Source of the DNA: Hymenobacter sp. J193
GTDB lineage: Bacteria; Bacteroidota; Bacteroidia; Cytophagales; Hymenobacteraceae
Direction: 5' to 3'
NCBI RefSeq assembly: GCF_024700075.1
Contig: NZ_JAJONE010000001.1
Span: forward strand, 3,681,001 to 3,745,000
DNA: 64,000 bases
The notes under the pieces were generated by a model. The model saw only the letters and a program-made list of their open reading frames with translations, did no database searches and was not told where the DNA came from. Below are positions 24,744 to 33,654 of the stretch, in pieces. A program made the position numbers and the translations under genes. Position 1 is the first letter of the stretch. The number at the start of each line of letters is the position of its first letter.

Positions 24744-26174
24744 ATGAAAACTTTCCTTTCCCGTTCTCTCCGCACCGGCGCTCTGCTGGGTTTGTTGCTG
24801 CCTCTGGGCAGCCTGGTAGGACCCGCCACGCCGGCCAGCGCCGTTGCCCCCGTGCAGGGCGCCCAGCCCGACCCGCAGGTAGTGGCCCAGTTCGGGGTGC
24901 TCGATAATGCCGCCCTTCAGCAGTTCATGGACCAGAAAGGCAGCGCCATGGGCCGCATATCTGACCGCCCCAACGACGTAAAGGGCTTTACGGTGCTGGA
25001 TTCGCCCATCATCAATGCCTTCGCCACCCCCGATGGGCACGTGTACTTCACCCGCGGTATTCTGGCTTACTTCAATGATGAAGCCCAGTTCTCGGGCGTG
25101 TTGGGTCACGAAATTGGCCATATCACGGCCCGCCACGGCCAAAAGCAGCAGACGCGTTCCACCATTGCCAACGGTGCTATCCTGCTGGGTTCCTTGCTTT
25201 CCAAGCGCGTAGCCTCTCTGGCGCAGCCGGCCTCGCAGGTAGTGGGTTTGGGCTTGCTGAAGTACGGCCGCGACGACGAAAGCGAGTCGGACCAGTTGGG
25301 CGTAAAGTACTCCACCAAAATCGGGTACGATGCCTCGCGCATGGCCGACTTCTTCCAGACGCTGCAGCGCACCGAGCAGGCCAGCGGCGCCGCTAGTGTG
25401 CCCACGTTTCTATCGTCGCACCCCAACTCGGCCAACCGCTATTCTACCGTGAAAAAGCTGGCCGCCAATGCCAAGCAAAGCGCCGGTAACCGGGCCTTGG
25501 CCGTTAACCACAACGGCTATCTGCAGCGCCTCGACGGCCTGGTGTATGGCGACGACCCACGCCAGGGCTACGTGCAGAGCAACTACTTTTACCACCCCGA
25601 TCTGAAAATACAGTTTCCGGTGCCTACCGGCTGGAAATCCCAGAACACGCCCCAGCAGTTTCAGATGGCCGAGCCCAGCGGTAAAGCCGTCCAGATTCTG
25701 ACGGCCGCCCCGGGTAGCTCGCTCGATGAGGCGGCTCAGGCCCTAGCCAAGCAGCTGAGCCTGCAGTCGCCACAGGCTTCGCGCACGACGCTCAATGGAT
25801 TCCCAGCTTTGGCCATCCAAGGCAATCAGGTAGGAGAGCAGGGCGTGACGGCGGCTACCCTGAGCTACATCATTCAGGACGGCCAGACGATGTATGCTCT
25901 CATTGGCATGTGCGGCCCGCAGACGCTCGGCACCTACGGCCCCACCTTCCAGCGAGTAGCCCAGGGTTTCAAGCGCCTCACCGACGCGGCCAAAATCAAT
26001 AAAGCTCCGGAGCGTATCCGCCTGCGCACCGCCAAAGCCGGCCAGACCCTGGCTTCGGCCCTGGCTGCTAATGGCATTCCTTCGAAGCGCTATGAAGAAC
26101 TAGCCATTCTGAACGGAATGCAAACCTCGACCAAGCTTACCGCCGGGCAATTGTATAAGGTGGTGGGTAAATAG
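24744..26174 (+). CDS. M48 family metalloprotease, secreted paralogue
   Basis: The 476-residue product is close to its upstream neighbour through nearly its whole length. The zinc site is HEIGHITARH, with DDESESDQLGVKY. It shares the FYHPDLKIQFPVPTGWK block and the LysM-like end LNGMQTSTKLTAGQLYKVV. It differs in its N-terminus: MKTFLSRSLRTGALLGLLLP and an Ala-rich cleavage site, with no lipobox, so it is probably free in the periplasm. The spacing to the upstream gene (95 bp) suggests they could be co-transcribed. A strong terminator follows. Confidence 0.9.
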   Translation: MKTFLSRSLRTGALLGLLLPLGSLVGPATPASAVAPVQGAQPDPQVVAQFGVLDNAALQQFMDQKGSAMGRISDRPNDVKGFTVLDSPIINAFATPDGHVYFTRGILAYFNDEAQFSGVLGHEIGHITARHGQKQQTRSTIANGAILLGSLLSKRVASLAQPASQVVGLGLLKYGRDDESESDQLGVKYSTKIGYDASRMADFFQTLQRTEQASGAASVPTFLSSHPNSANRYSTVKKLAANAKQSAGNRALAVNHNGYLQRLDGLVYGDDPRQGYVQSNYFYHPDLKIQFPVPTGWKSQNTPQQFQMAEPSGKAVQILTAAPGSSLDEAAQALAKQLSLQSPQASRTTLNGFPALAIQGNQVGEQGVTAATLSYIIQDGQTMYALIGMCGPQTLGTYGPTFQRVAQGFKRLTDAAKINKAPERIRLRTAKAGQTLASALAANGIPSKRYEELAILNGMQTSTKLTAGQLYKVVGK

Positions 26175-26179
26175 CTTTA

Positions 26180-26244
26180 ACTGACTAATATCCAAGAGAA
26201 AAGCTCGTGTTTAACACGAGCTTTTCTCTTGGATATTAGTCAGT
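26180..26244. terminator. Long bidirectional terminator
   Basis: A perfect 30-bp stem (26180-26209 with 26215-26244) has a 5-nt loop, between convergent genes. The 3' end of the minus-strand gene (stop at 26236-26238) lies inside it. Confidence 0.85.
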
Positions 26245-26712
26245 CATCGGCAATATAATTTGCCTTGCATGCAAAATGCGGTAGCTACCATCAAAAAATC
26301 TATCAGTAGTAATAACTCCCCCTAATTTAATCGGAGTTACTTTTTCAACTATTAAACTGTTGTTCTCATCTGGAGCAAGTGTTAACTCTACCGCAGAAAC
26401 ATACTTCCATTTATTTTTCCTTTGAGTTATATAAAAAGAATCAGCAGTGCTTTCCCAAGATGTGCTTATTAAATTGAAATGAAACAAGCCCGTCCGCACT
26501 CGACGAGCTACATAGGATTTGATATTCAATATATTTTTCCCCAGAGAAATAGAGTCGCTAATATTGCACGGTATGAAGTAGTCAAAGCTAGTATGATTGC
26601 GGCTACTATCTAATATTAGAATGCCTTCTTCGTGAATCAAAGTTTGCCTATTTCCGCAGCATGTAAATGAAAATACTGCTAATAGAGACAACCAAGTGAA
26701 TAAAGTTTTCAT
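26236..26712 (-). CDS. AT-rich hypothetical lipoprotein
   Basis: The product has 158 residues from ATG 26712, with signal MKTLFTWLSLLAVFSFTCC. Two adjacent cysteines make the lipobox ambiguous (FTC or TCC). The mature domain is beta-rich with several Tyr/Phe and contains YVARRVRTGLFHFNLISTS and the end GSYRILHARQIILPMTD. GC is lower than in its neighbours, which suggests acquisition or relaxed constraint. I do not recognise a family. It shares its terminator with the convergent protease operon. Confidence 0.6.
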   Translation of the reverse strand: MKTLFTWLSLLAVFSFTCCGNRQTLIHEEGILILDSSRNHTSFDYFIPCNISDSISLGKNILNIKSYVARRVRTGLFHFNLISTSWESTADSFYITQRKNKWKYVSAVELTLAPDENNSLIVEKVTPIKLGGVITTDRFFDGSYRILHARQIILPMTD

Positions 26713-26730
26713 ACAAAATTCTTTAAAGTA

Positions 26731-26761
26731 AGTGCCCCAGCCGAATAACGGCTGGGGCACT
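26731..26761 (-). terminator. Terminator after ychF
   Basis: A 13-bp stem (26731-26743 with 26749-26761) with loop AATAA lies 44 bp past the stop codon of the minus-strand GTPase gene. There is no strong U-tract. Confidence 0.6.
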
Positions 26762-26804
26762 TATGTTAGTCTAAATGAGGTAATCTGATTTGTGTAGGAC
26801 TGAC

Positions 26805-27905
26805 TTACACATTGAACCGGAAGTGCATGATGTCACCGTCCTGCACCACGTACTCTTTCCCTTCCACGGCCATTTTTCCGGCTTCCTTGATTTTTACCTC
26901 GGTTTTGTATTCCTGGTAATCAGCCAGCTTGATAACCTCAGCGCGGATAAAGCCTTTCTCGAAGTCGGAGTGGATGACGCCGGCAGCGGCAGGAGCTTTG
27001 TCACCGCGGTGAATGGTCCAGGCGCGCACTTCCTGCACGCCGGCCGTGAAGTAGGTAATCAGGTTCAGCAGCTCGTAGGAGGCGCGAATCAGCTTGTTCA
27101 GGCCCGACTCCGTGAGGCCGTACTCAGCCAGGAACATTTCCTTTTCCTCGGGGTCTTCCATGTCGGCAATCTGCTCCTCGATGGCCGCCGATACCAGCAC
27201 CACTTGGGCGTTTTCGGCCTTCACGTGTTCCCGCAGGGCGGCTACATGCTTGTTGCCGTCGGTGGCAATGCTGGCCTCGTCCACGTTGGCCACGTAAATC
27301 ACGGGCTTGATGGTGAGCAGCTGCAAGTCGGCTACGGCTTCCAGCTCGGCTTCGTCGGCCGCCACGGCGCGGGCGTTCTGCCCGCCTTCCAGGGCTGCCT
27401 TGAAGCGCTGGAGTACGGCCACTTCCTTCTTGGCCACGGCGTCGCCCGCTTTGGCCGAGCGCTCCGACTTCACCAGCTTCTTATCGATGCTTTCCAGATC
27501 TTTCAGCTGGAGCTCGGTGTCGATAACGTCCTTGTCGAACACCGGGTCGACGCCGCCGGCTACGTGCACGATGTTGGGGTCCTCAAAGCAGCGCACCACG
27601 TGAATGATGGCGTCTACCTCGCGGATGTTGGCCAGAAATTTATTGCCCAGGCCTTCGCCCTTGGAAGCGCCCTTCACCAGGCCGGCAATGTCCACAAACT
27701 CGATGATGGTGGGCAGCACGCGCTTGGGGTTCACCAGCTTTTCCAAGATCTGCAGCCGCTCATCGGGCACGGTAATTACGCCCACGTTGGGCTCAATGGT
27801 GCAGAACGGATAGTTGGCCGATTCGGCCTTGGCGTTGGAAAGAGCGTTGAACAGCGTGGATTTGCCCACGTTCGGCAAGCCGACGATACCGCAGCGGAGA
27901 CCCAT
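26805..27905 (-). CDS. ychF: Redox-regulated ATPase YchF (Obg family)
   Basis: This 366-residue P-loop protein starts [17 protein letters not shown] with a normal G1 loop. G3 is [17 protein letters not shown] and the G4-equivalent is NVDE, the Obg-family change that gives ATP preference. The C-terminal TGS domain (about 285-366) ends [10 protein letters not shown]. Length is typical. The enzyme binds ribosomes and adenine nucleotides and is linked to stress responses (family knowledge). Promoter TACCTTTG lies 61 bp upstream, at 27973-27966. Longer frames upstream of ATG 27905 are non-conserved. Confidence 0.95.
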   Translation of the reverse strand: MGLRCGIVGLPNVGKSTLFNALSNAKAESANYPFCTIEPNVGVITVPDERLQILEKLVNPKRVLPTIIEFVDIAGLVKGASKGEGLGNKFLANIREVDAIIHVVRCFEDPNIVHVAGGVDPVFDKDVIDTELQLKDLESIDKKLVKSERSAKAGDAVAKKEVAVLQRFKAALEGGQNARAVAADEAELEAVADLQLLTIKPVIYVANVDEASIATDGNKHVAALREHVKAENAQVVLVSAAIEEQIADMEDPEEKEMFLAEYGLTESGLNKLIRASYELLNLITYFTAGVQEVRAWTIHRGDKAPAAAGVIHSDFEKGFIRAEVIKLADYQEYKTEVKIKEAGKMAVEGKEYVVQDGDIMHFRFNV

Positions 27906-27965
27906 ATGACGGTGAAATAGTGAGTTAGTGAAATGGTGATTTGCACCGAAAGCGCAATTCGTGCG

Positions 27966-27973
27966 CAAAGGTA
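27966..27973 (-). promoter_or_regulatory. -7 promoter element of ychF
   Basis: Minus-strand TACCTTTG is a perfect consensus match and gives a leader of about 55 nt before the ATG at 27905. Confidence 0.6.
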
Positions 27974-28134
27974 GGGCGTTTTGGGCGGGTTTGCTGCCTG
28001 TGGTTTTGGCAAGCTGCGCAGGTATGAAGAAGACCCCTGACGCAACGGCGCGCCGCTGCCTTCGGGAAAGCAGGGCGCGCCGGGGTAGTCGGGGCAAAAA
28101 GAGTAGAGTTTGTTTCGCTAGGCGCGGGGTAAGG

Positions 28135-28497
28135 TTAATAGGTGTCGTCGGCGCGATTGAGATTATAGCCGGCGTCGCCGGGGCGGCTGTCGTAGCTGTC
28201 GTAGGTAGGGCGGGGGCGGTCCAGCTCGGCCACTTCCTCTTCCGTCAGCAGCTCTTCGCGCACGTAGTCCACGGCGTCCTGCAGGGCATCCACGAATTTG
28301 GCAAAGTCCTCCTTATACAGAAAGATTTTGTGTTTTTCGTAGGAGAAAGTGTCGTCGTCGCGGAGGCGGCGCTTGCTCTCGGTAATGGTGAGGTAGAAAT
28401 CCTGACCCCGCGTGGCTTTTACATCAAAAAAGTAGGTGCGTTTACCAGCTTTGATGCGTTGGGAGTAGATTTCTTCCTGATCTTGACGGTCTTCCAC
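28135..28497 (-). CDS. DUF3276 (PUR-alpha-like) protein
   Basis: This 120-residue cytoplasmic protein begins EEIYSQRIKAGKRTYFFDVKATR, followed by YLTITESKRR and KHKIFLYKEDFAKFVDALQDAVDYV. These are the conserved blocks of the PUR-domain DUF3276 family, which is universal in Bacteroidota and binds single-stranded nucleic acids in structural studies of relatives. A short acidic tail follows (about 100-120). It lies in a stretch with no clear operon partner. Confidence 0.88.
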   Translation of the reverse strand: MEDRQDQEEIYSQRIKAGKRTYFFDVKATRGQDFYLTITESKRRLRDDDTFSYEKHKIFLYKEDFAKFVDALQDAVDYVREELLTEEEVAELDRPRPTYDSYDSRPGDAGYNLNRADDTY

Positions 28498-28769
28498 GGT
28501 AGTGCGAGTAGATTGGGATTATGCAAAACTGCTTAAAATGCTGACCAAAATAGGCACTTATCTATAGATATAAAAATTAAGAGGCCCTGCGAGCTAAGGT
28601 CCGTTCATAAAATAGGGCATTCCGGAAATTGTACGGCAGAAAGACCGGGGATTTTGCTTGCAGCTTTTTGCCGATATTGAAGGTCTTTATCGGCTATTGT
28701 GGAGATTAAAGCGGCCCGCAGCCTTTGTTGGCCGGCTCTCTTCGCATCGGCTTTCCGCAGCTTCTTCCC

Positions 28770-29684
28770 ATGGCAAAACCCCTGGACCTGGCGGCCATCC
28801 GCTCGTTCGAAAACCTGGAATTCCTGGCCCGCCAACTGGTCGAAGGCTTCATTACGGGTCTGCACCAGTCGCCTTACCACGGGTTTTCGGTGGAGTTTTC
28901 GGAGCACCGCCTCTACAACCCCGGCGAAAGCACCCGCCACCTCGACTGGAAAGTGCTGGCCCGCACCGATAAGCTGTTTGTGAAGCGCTACGAGGAGGAA
29001 ACCAACCTGCGCTGCCACCTGCTGCTGGACGTGAGCCCCAGCATGTATTACCCCGCGCCCGACTTCGACAAGCTACGCTTCAGCATTCTGTGCGCGGCGG
29101 CCCTCTGCACGCTCCTGCAAAGGCAGCGCGACGCGGTAGGCCTTGTCACCTTCGCCGACCAGGTGGAGCTGCAAACGCCGGTCCGCTCCACCAGCACCCA
29201 CCGCCACACCTTGCTGCTCACGCTCCAGCAGCTGCTCCAGCGCCCCGTGGTGCGCCGCCCCACCGATGTAGCCGCCGTCATCCACCAGATTGCCCAGCAG
29301 ATTCCGAAACGCTCCTTGGTGATTCTGTTCAGCGACATGCTGGGCCGCGCCCCCGAGGAGCAAACTGAGGCGCTGGCGGCCCTGCAGCACCTGCGCCACC
29401 AGCAGCATGAGGTGCTGCTGTTTCACGTAATGGACCGCGCCACGGAGGCGGATTTTGCCTTCCAGGAGCGGCCGTACTTGTTTGAGGACTTGGAAACCGG
29501 CCAGACCATCAAGCTGCAGCCCAACCAGGTGCGCGAGCAGTACCGCGCCGCCATGCAGCGCTACGAGCATGAACTGGCCCTGCGTTGCGGGCAGTACAAA
29601 ATTGATTTCGTGCCGGTAGACATCCGGGAGCCATTTGACAAAGTGCTTTACGCCTACCTAGTGAAGCGCAACAAAGGCCGCTAA
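28770..29684 (+). CDS. DUF58 domain protein
   Basis: The product has 304 residues from ATG 28770 (MAKPLDLAAIRSFENLEFLA); a longer frame begins within unlikely sequence. The N-terminal signature is GLHQSPYHGFSVEFSEHRLY, followed by YNPGESTRHLDWKVLARTDKLFVKRYEEETN, the classical DUF58 block (R.Y.pgd..R.idW....t..l.vr.fe.E). A von Willebrand-like fold continues with MIDAS-like DVSPSM. DUF58 proteins usually work with a MoxR-type AAA ATPase in maturation of other proteins. No such gene is in this window, so the partner is elsewhere. Confidence 0.9.
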   Translation: MAKPLDLAAIRSFENLEFLARQLVEGFITGLHQSPYHGFSVEFSEHRLYNPGESTRHLDWKVLARTDKLFVKRYEEETNLRCHLLLDVSPSMYYPAPDFDKLRFSILCAAALCTLLQRQRDAVGLVTFADQVELQTPVRSTSTHRHTLLLTLQQLLQRPVVRRPTDVAAVIHQIAQQIPKRSLVILFSDMLGRAPEEQTEALAALQHLRHQQHEVLLFHVMDRATEADFAFQERPYLFEDLETGQTIKLQPNQVREQYRAAMQRYEHELALRCGQYKIDFVPVDIREPFDKVLYAYLVKRNKGR

Positions 29685-29714
29685 AACTTCCGGCAGCGCT
29701 GATTTTAACTGTAT

Positions 29715-29924
29715 ATGGAGCTTTCTGACGTTCTGTTTCTGCTGGTGGCGGTATGCCCGCTGTCGGCCCTTATCACGGTGTATATAGCCCATATGTACGG
29801 GCGGCGCTTCTGGCCGTGGCTGCTGTTCGGCTTCTTTGTGCCCATGCTGTCGGCCTTCGTGGCCATTGGGCTGGCCATGCGCGATGCCCGGCGGCGGGAG
29901 GCCATTGAACAGCAGGAAAAATAA
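29715..29924 (+). CDS. Small two-helix membrane protein
   Basis: The product has 69 residues: hydrophobic helix 1 (VLFLLVAVCPLSALITVYI), a short loop with GRRFWPW, hydrophobic helix 2 (LLFGFFVPMLSAFVAIGLAM) and a basic/acidic tail. It starts 30 bp after the DUF58 gene on the same strand, so it may be co-transcribed. A family is not recognised, but the protein-like pattern with charged ends supports a real gene. Confidence 0.6.
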   Translation: MELSDVLFLLVAVCPLSALITVYIAHMYGRRFWPWLLFGFFVPMLSAFVAIGLAMRDARRREAIEQQEK

Positions 29925-29933
29925 CCGGCGAAG

Positions 29934-30551
29934 CTACTGGGCCGGCGTGTTGTCCAACGACTGCCAGAGGTATTTGCTGGCCAGCGTGCGGTGCGGGCGC
30001 CAGGCTTCGGCTATTTCCGTCATGCGGCGCAGCAGGGCGCGGCCGGTTTCCTCCAGGCGGTAATGGCGGCGCATAGCATTCTGAATGCCCAGGTCGCCTT
30101 CCGGAAACACGTCGGGCTGATCCAGCGCAAACATCTGCAGCATCTGGGCAGTCCAGCGGCCTACGCCTTTTATCTGGGTGAGGTGAAGGGTGAAGTCATC
30201 GGCGGACAGCTGACTGAGGTGGGCGTGGTCGAGCTGGTCGCGCCGGGCAAAGTCGGCAATGGCGCGCAGGTAGCCCGCTTTCTGCCGCGAAATGCCAGCG
30301 GCGCGCAAGTCCTCATCCGATAAGGCCAGTACGGCCGCCGGCTCAGGGTAACCGTCGGGTGGAAACAGGGCCTGCACTTTGCGCCAGATAGCGGTGGCTG
30401 CTTTGGTGGAAATCTGCTGAGATACAATGGCCCGCAGCAGCGCCAGGTACAAATCCTCTTGGGCGCTGGGCTGGATGGGGCGTCCCCGGCGAATCAGTTC
30501 AGCCAGTACCGGATCGGCCTGGGAAAGGTGAGTGAGGGCATCGGAAGCCAT
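29934..30551 (-). CDS. DNA-3-methyladenine glycosylase II (HhH-GPD)
   Basis: This 205-residue base-excision repair enzyme removes alkylated purines. The helix-hairpin-helix is LTQIKGVGRWTAQMLQMFAL (about 127-146) and the catalytic Asp is in FPEGDLGIQNAMRR. The N-terminal ARAIVSQQISTKAA-type helix block is also conserved (LLRAIVSQQISTKAATAIW). The length matches the shorter AlkA-like enzymes without the N-terminal beta domain. It is followed, on the same strand, by a metallophosphoesterase gene whose 3' end is 17 bp upstream. Confidence 0.9.
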   Translation of the reverse strand: MASDALTHLSQADPVLAELIRRGRPIQPSAQEDLYLALLRAIVSQQISTKAATAIWRKVQALFPPDGYPEPAAVLALSDEDLRAAGISRQKAGYLRAIADFARRDQLDHAHLSQLSADDFTLHLTQIKGVGRWTAQMLQMFALDQPDVFPEGDLGIQNAMRRHYRLEETGRALLRRMTEIAEAWRPHRTLASKYLWQSLDNTPAQ

Positions 30552-30568
30552 AGGCAGAAAGCAAAAAG

Positions 30569-31222
30569 TCAGGCAATATCCCGGCGGCGCGTGGGCACCG
30601 TAAGCGTTTCCAGCAGCTGGCCGGCGGAACTGAGGCGCACCGCCGTCAGGCCCCGGCCAAGGTAGGCACCCGTATCAATATACAAGGCATCGGTGGCAGC
30701 ATCAAACAGCGGTTTGCCATCGGCAGTAGGCGTGTGGCCGATGATCTGGCGCTTGCCTACGGGCCGCAGTGGGCCGCGCCGCCAGAGCACGCCATCGGGG
30801 TTGGTTTCGTGCAGCGGCTCGGGGGTGTCGGCCAGGCCGGCGTGGCTGATGAACAAGGCGTCGTTTTCCCAGAACAGCAGCCGGGAGGCCAGCCACGGCA
30901 GGTGCTCGGCCAGCAGAGCCGGCCGGCTTCGGTACTGCTGCAGGGTGCTGCGGCCACCCCAGCGCAGCCAGCCCGGGTGCGGCCCGGCGGGGCCCAGGTG
31001 CTGCAGCATCATGGCCTCGTGGTTGCCTTTCAGAAACACCGTTTGCGTGGGGTAGCGCCGGCTGAGGTCCACGGCCAGCGCTACGGCTTCGGGCACGTAG
31101 CGTCCCCGGTCTACCAGGTCGCCAGTTTGCACGAACAGCTCGGTGGCGGGCTGCCAGTGCCGCAAAAGCTCTTTAAAGGTATAATAACAGCCGTGTACAT
31201 CACCGACTACAAACAGATTCAT
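30569..31222 (-). CDS. Metallophosphoesterase (PrpA/Ser-Thr phosphatase-like)
   Basis: This 217-residue protein carries calcineurin-like metal motifs: GDVHGCYYTF at residues 7-16, GDLVDRGRYVPE near 41 and LKGNHEAMML near 73. C-terminal ISHAGL and IGHTPTADGKPL supply the last His ligands. I chose ATG 31222 (MNLFVVGDVHG) because it starts directly at the first strand. This architecture is that of PPP-type phosphatases or Ap4A-like hydrolases; substrate is not predictable. Genes 29934-30551 and this one are adjacent on one strand. Confidence 0.9.
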   Translation of the reverse strand: MNLFVVGDVHGCYYTFKELLRHWQPATELFVQTGDLVDRGRYVPEAVALAVDLSRRYPTQTVFLKGNHEAMMLQHLGPAGPHPGWLRWGGRSTLQQYRSRPALLAEHLPWLASRLLFWENDALFISHAGLADTPEPLHETNPDGVLWRRGPLRPVGKRQIIGHTPTADGKPLFDAATDALYIDTGAYLGRGLTAVRLSSAGQLLETLTVPTRRRDIA

Positions 31223-31299
31223 AGCGGCAAATAAGCAAATACCAGGCAACAGCAGGGGAGGTGCTGAGGCTGTTCAGCCGCAAATAAGGTCGGACCGGG

Positions 31300-31307
31300 T
31301 AACTTTG
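31300..31307 (+). promoter_or_regulatory. -7 element 6 nt before nhaA
   Basis: TAACTTTG is a perfect TAnnTTTG match. The ATG at 31314 begins 6 nt later, so the transcript is expected to be leaderless. Confidence 0.65.
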
Positions 31308-31313
31308 CCAACG

Positions 31314-32462
31314 ATGCCACTACGCAAAATCATTACGCCTATCCGCGAGTTATCGGACAGCGGCAAGCTGTCGGGGCTGCTGCTGCTGCTGGCCACGCTG
31401 GTTTCTCTGGCGCTCAGCAACTCGGCCTGGGGGCCGCGCTACCTGCATTTCTGGCACACCGAAGTTGGAGCGGGGCCGCTCGTCAAAAGCCTGGCCCACT
31501 GGGTGGACGACGGGCTGATGGTGGTGTTCTTTTTCCTGGTTGGGCTGGAAATCAAGCGCGAAGTTCTCTACGGGGAGCTGACCGATGTGCGGCACGCGCT
31601 GCTGCCGGTGCTGGCGGCGGCCGGGGGCGTGGCAGTGCCGGCCGGCATCTACCTGCTGTGCACGGCGGGCACGCCGGCCGCTCACGGCTGGGCCATTCCT
31701 ACCGCTACCGACATTGCGTTTTCCCTGGGCATCCTTTCGTTGCTGGGCAGTAGGATTCCGCCCGGTCTGCGCATCTTCCTCACGGCCCTGGCCATCATCG
31801 ACGACCTGCTGGCCGTGCTCATCATTGCCGTTTTCTACACGGCGGGGCTGCACCTGGGCTACCTGATGGCGGCGGCGGGCATTCTGGCGTTGCTGGTGGC
31901 GCTCAACCGCCTGCGGGTAAGCTGGCTGCCGCTGTATCTGCTGCTGGGGCTGGGTTTGTGGTTTGTGGTGCTGCAGTCGGGTATTCACGCCACCATTGCC
32001 GGCGTACTGCTGGCCCTTACTATCCCCACGGCTTCCATCGAGAAGCTGGAACACGCGCTGCAAAAGCCCGTCAGCTACCTGATTCTGCCGGTATTTGCGC
32101 TGGCCAACACCGCTATTGTGCTGTCGGGTGAGGCGGTGGCGGGGCTGCTTACGCCGCTGGGGCTGGGCGTGGGGCTGGGGCTGCTGCTGGGCAAGCCGCT
32201 GGGTATTTTTGCGGCCACATGGCTGGCCGTGAAAACCGGCGTAGCCGGGCTGCCCGCCCGCGTGACCTGGCGGATGCTGCTGGGCCTGGGCTTCACGGCG
32301 GGCATTGGCTTCACTATGGCCATTTTCATTGCCAACCTGTCATTCACCGAGCCCGGCCGCGTAGATGTAGCCAAGCTGGCCGTCATTGTTGGCTCGGTGC
32401 TGGCCGCGCTGGTAGGCATCGTCATCCTGAAGACAGCCCCGGAGGCAGACGACGAAGCGTAA
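31314..32462 (+). CDS. nhaA: Na+/H+ antiporter NhaA
   Basis: This 382-residue electrogenic antiporter (2 H+ in per Na+ out) has the key acidic pair in LTALAIIDDLLAVLII and the preceding WAIPTATDIAFSLGIL unwound helix. The N-terminal FFFLVGLEIKREVLYGEL block and the C-terminal LGFTAGIGFTMAIFIANL are diagnostic. About 11-12 membrane helices are visible. The first ATG, at 31314, fits the promoter placed just in front; a TTG at 31305 falls inside the -7 element. A strong terminator follows at 32479. Confidence 0.95.
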   Translation: MPLRKIITPIRELSDSGKLSGLLLLLATLVSLALSNSAWGPRYLHFWHTEVGAGPLVKSLAHWVDDGLMVVFFFLVGLEIKREVLYGELTDVRHALLPVLAAAGGVAVPAGIYLLCTAGTPAAHGWAIPTATDIAFSLGILSLLGSRIPPGLRIFLTALAIIDDLLAVLIIAVFYTAGLHLGYLMAAAGILALLVALNRLRVSWLPLYLLLGLGLWFVVLQSGIHATIAGVLLALTIPTASIEKLEHALQKPVSYLILPVFALANTAIVLSGEAVAGLLTPLGLGVGLGLLLGKPLGIFAATWLAVKTGVAGLPARVTWRMLLGLGFTAGIGFTMAIFIANLSFTEPGRVDVAKLAVIVGSVLAALVGIVILKTAPEADDEA

Positions 32463-32478
32463 GGTACTGAAACGGTCA

Positions 32479-32520
32479 GCCCGGGGTCGAGACGCAGCAT
32501 GTTGTGTCTCGACCCCGGGC
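32479..32520. terminator. Hairpin between nhaA and threonine aldolase
   Basis: A perfect 15-bp stem (32479-32493 with 32506-32520) with a 12-nt loop lies between the convergent genes. Confidence 0.75.
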
Positions 32521-32539
32521 CGAACCCTACAAGCAGCTT

Positions 32540-33571
32540 CTAGGCCGCTGCGTCATTCAGCGCCCGTACCACGGACTCAATCATGCTGTCATCCACATCC
32601 AGGTGGGTCACGAAGCGGATCATCTGGGGGCCGAAAGACGAGGCAATAATACCGCGCTCCTGCAGCTGCGCCAGAAACTGGTCAGCAGGGTGGGCGTCGT
32701 GGAGGCGGAAGATGACGAGGTTGGTTTCCACGGGCAGCACCTCGGCCACGTAAGGCTGCGCGGTCAGCGCATCGGCCAGCTGACGGGCGCGGCGGTGGTC
32801 ATCGGCGAGGCGCGCTACGTTGTTTTCCAGCGCGTAGAGGCCTGCGGCGGCCAAGTAGCCGGCCTGGCGCATGCCGCCGCCCATTACCTTGCGGATGCGC
32901 TTGCACTTCTGCACAAACGCCCGGCTGCCCAGCAGCACCGAGCCTACGGGCGCCCCCAGGCCTTTGCTCAGGCACACCGAAATCGAGTTGAAATAGCGCC
33001 CGTACTCCTCCGCTTGCTGTCCGGTAGCTACCAGGGCGTTGAAGATGCGGGCCCCGTCGAGGTGCAGCGGAATCTGGTGGCGGCGCGCTACCTCGGCAAT
33101 GGCGGCAATTTCCTCAAGGGTGTAGCAACTGCCGCCGCCCCGGTTGTGGGTGTTTTCGAGGGAAACAAGGCTGGTGGTAGGGTAGTGCACGTTAATGGGC
33201 CGGATGGCGGCCTCCACCTGCGCGGCCGTAACGCGGCCCCGGTTGCCAGTCAGCAAGGCCACCGAAGCACCCGAGTGAAAGGCAATGCCGCCCACTTCCC
33301 ACAGATAAATGTGCGAGGTCTGCTCGCAGATAACTTCCGACAGCGGCTCGGTGTGGGCCTTGATGGCAATCTGGTTGGTCATGGTGCCGGATGGGCAGAA
33401 CAGGCCGGCTTCCAGCCCGAAACGGGCCGCGGCGGCGTCTTCCAGGGCCCGTACGGTCGGGTCTTCCTCATACACGTCGTCGCCCACCGGAGCCCGGAAC
33501 ATGGCTTCCAGCATGGCCGGCGTGGGGCGGGTAACGGTGTCGGAGCGTAAATCGATGCGGGCTGCGGTCAT
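32540..33571 (-). CDS. ltaE: Low-specificity L-threonine aldolase
   Basis: This 343-residue PLP enzyme splits threonine/allo-threonine to glycine and acetaldehyde. It starts RIDLRSDTVTRPTPAMLEAM, the usual N-terminus. Active-site features are GDDVYEEDPTV, the DGARIFNA loop (Asp binds the PLP ring nitrogen) and the Schiff-base Lys in SVCLSKGLGAPVGSVLLG. The C-terminal domain ends in MIRFVTHLDVDD. It is cytoplasmic. The length is normal. It is divergent from the small basic gene at 33655. Confidence 0.92.
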   Translation of the reverse strand: MTAARIDLRSDTVTRPTPAMLEAMFRAPVGDDVYEEDPTVRALEDAAAARFGLEAGLFCPSGTMTNQIAIKAHTEPLSEVICEQTSHIYLWEVGGIAFHSGASVALLTGNRGRVTAAQVEAAIRPINVHYPTTSLVSLENTHNRGGGSCYTLEEIAAIAEVARRHQIPLHLDGARIFNALVATGQQAEEYGRYFNSISVCLSKGLGAPVGSVLLGSRAFVQKCKRIRKVMGGGMRQAGYLAAAGLYALENNVARLADDHRRARQLADALTAQPYVAEVLPVETNLVIFRLHDAHPADQFLAQLQERGIIASSFGPQMIRFVTHLDVDDSMIESVVRALNDAAA

Positions 33572-33610
33572 GGAGTTCTAAATCAGGTTTCAGGATTCAA
33601 AAATAAGACT

Positions 33611-33618
33611 TACTTTTG
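33611..33618 (+). promoter_or_regulatory. -7 element of the gene at 33655
   Basis: TACTTTTG matches TAnnTTTG, leaving a leader of about 35-40 nt before the ATG. Confidence 0.5.
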
Positions 33619-33654
33619 CCCCTCCTTTACTAAATTGACAAAACCGACCCGGAT

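Noticed and set aside
31278..31290. CCGCAAATAAGG upstream of nhaA as possible fourth operator
   Set aside because: The right half-site is lost and the distance to TTTG is only about 23 bp, so it does not fit the shared architecture.
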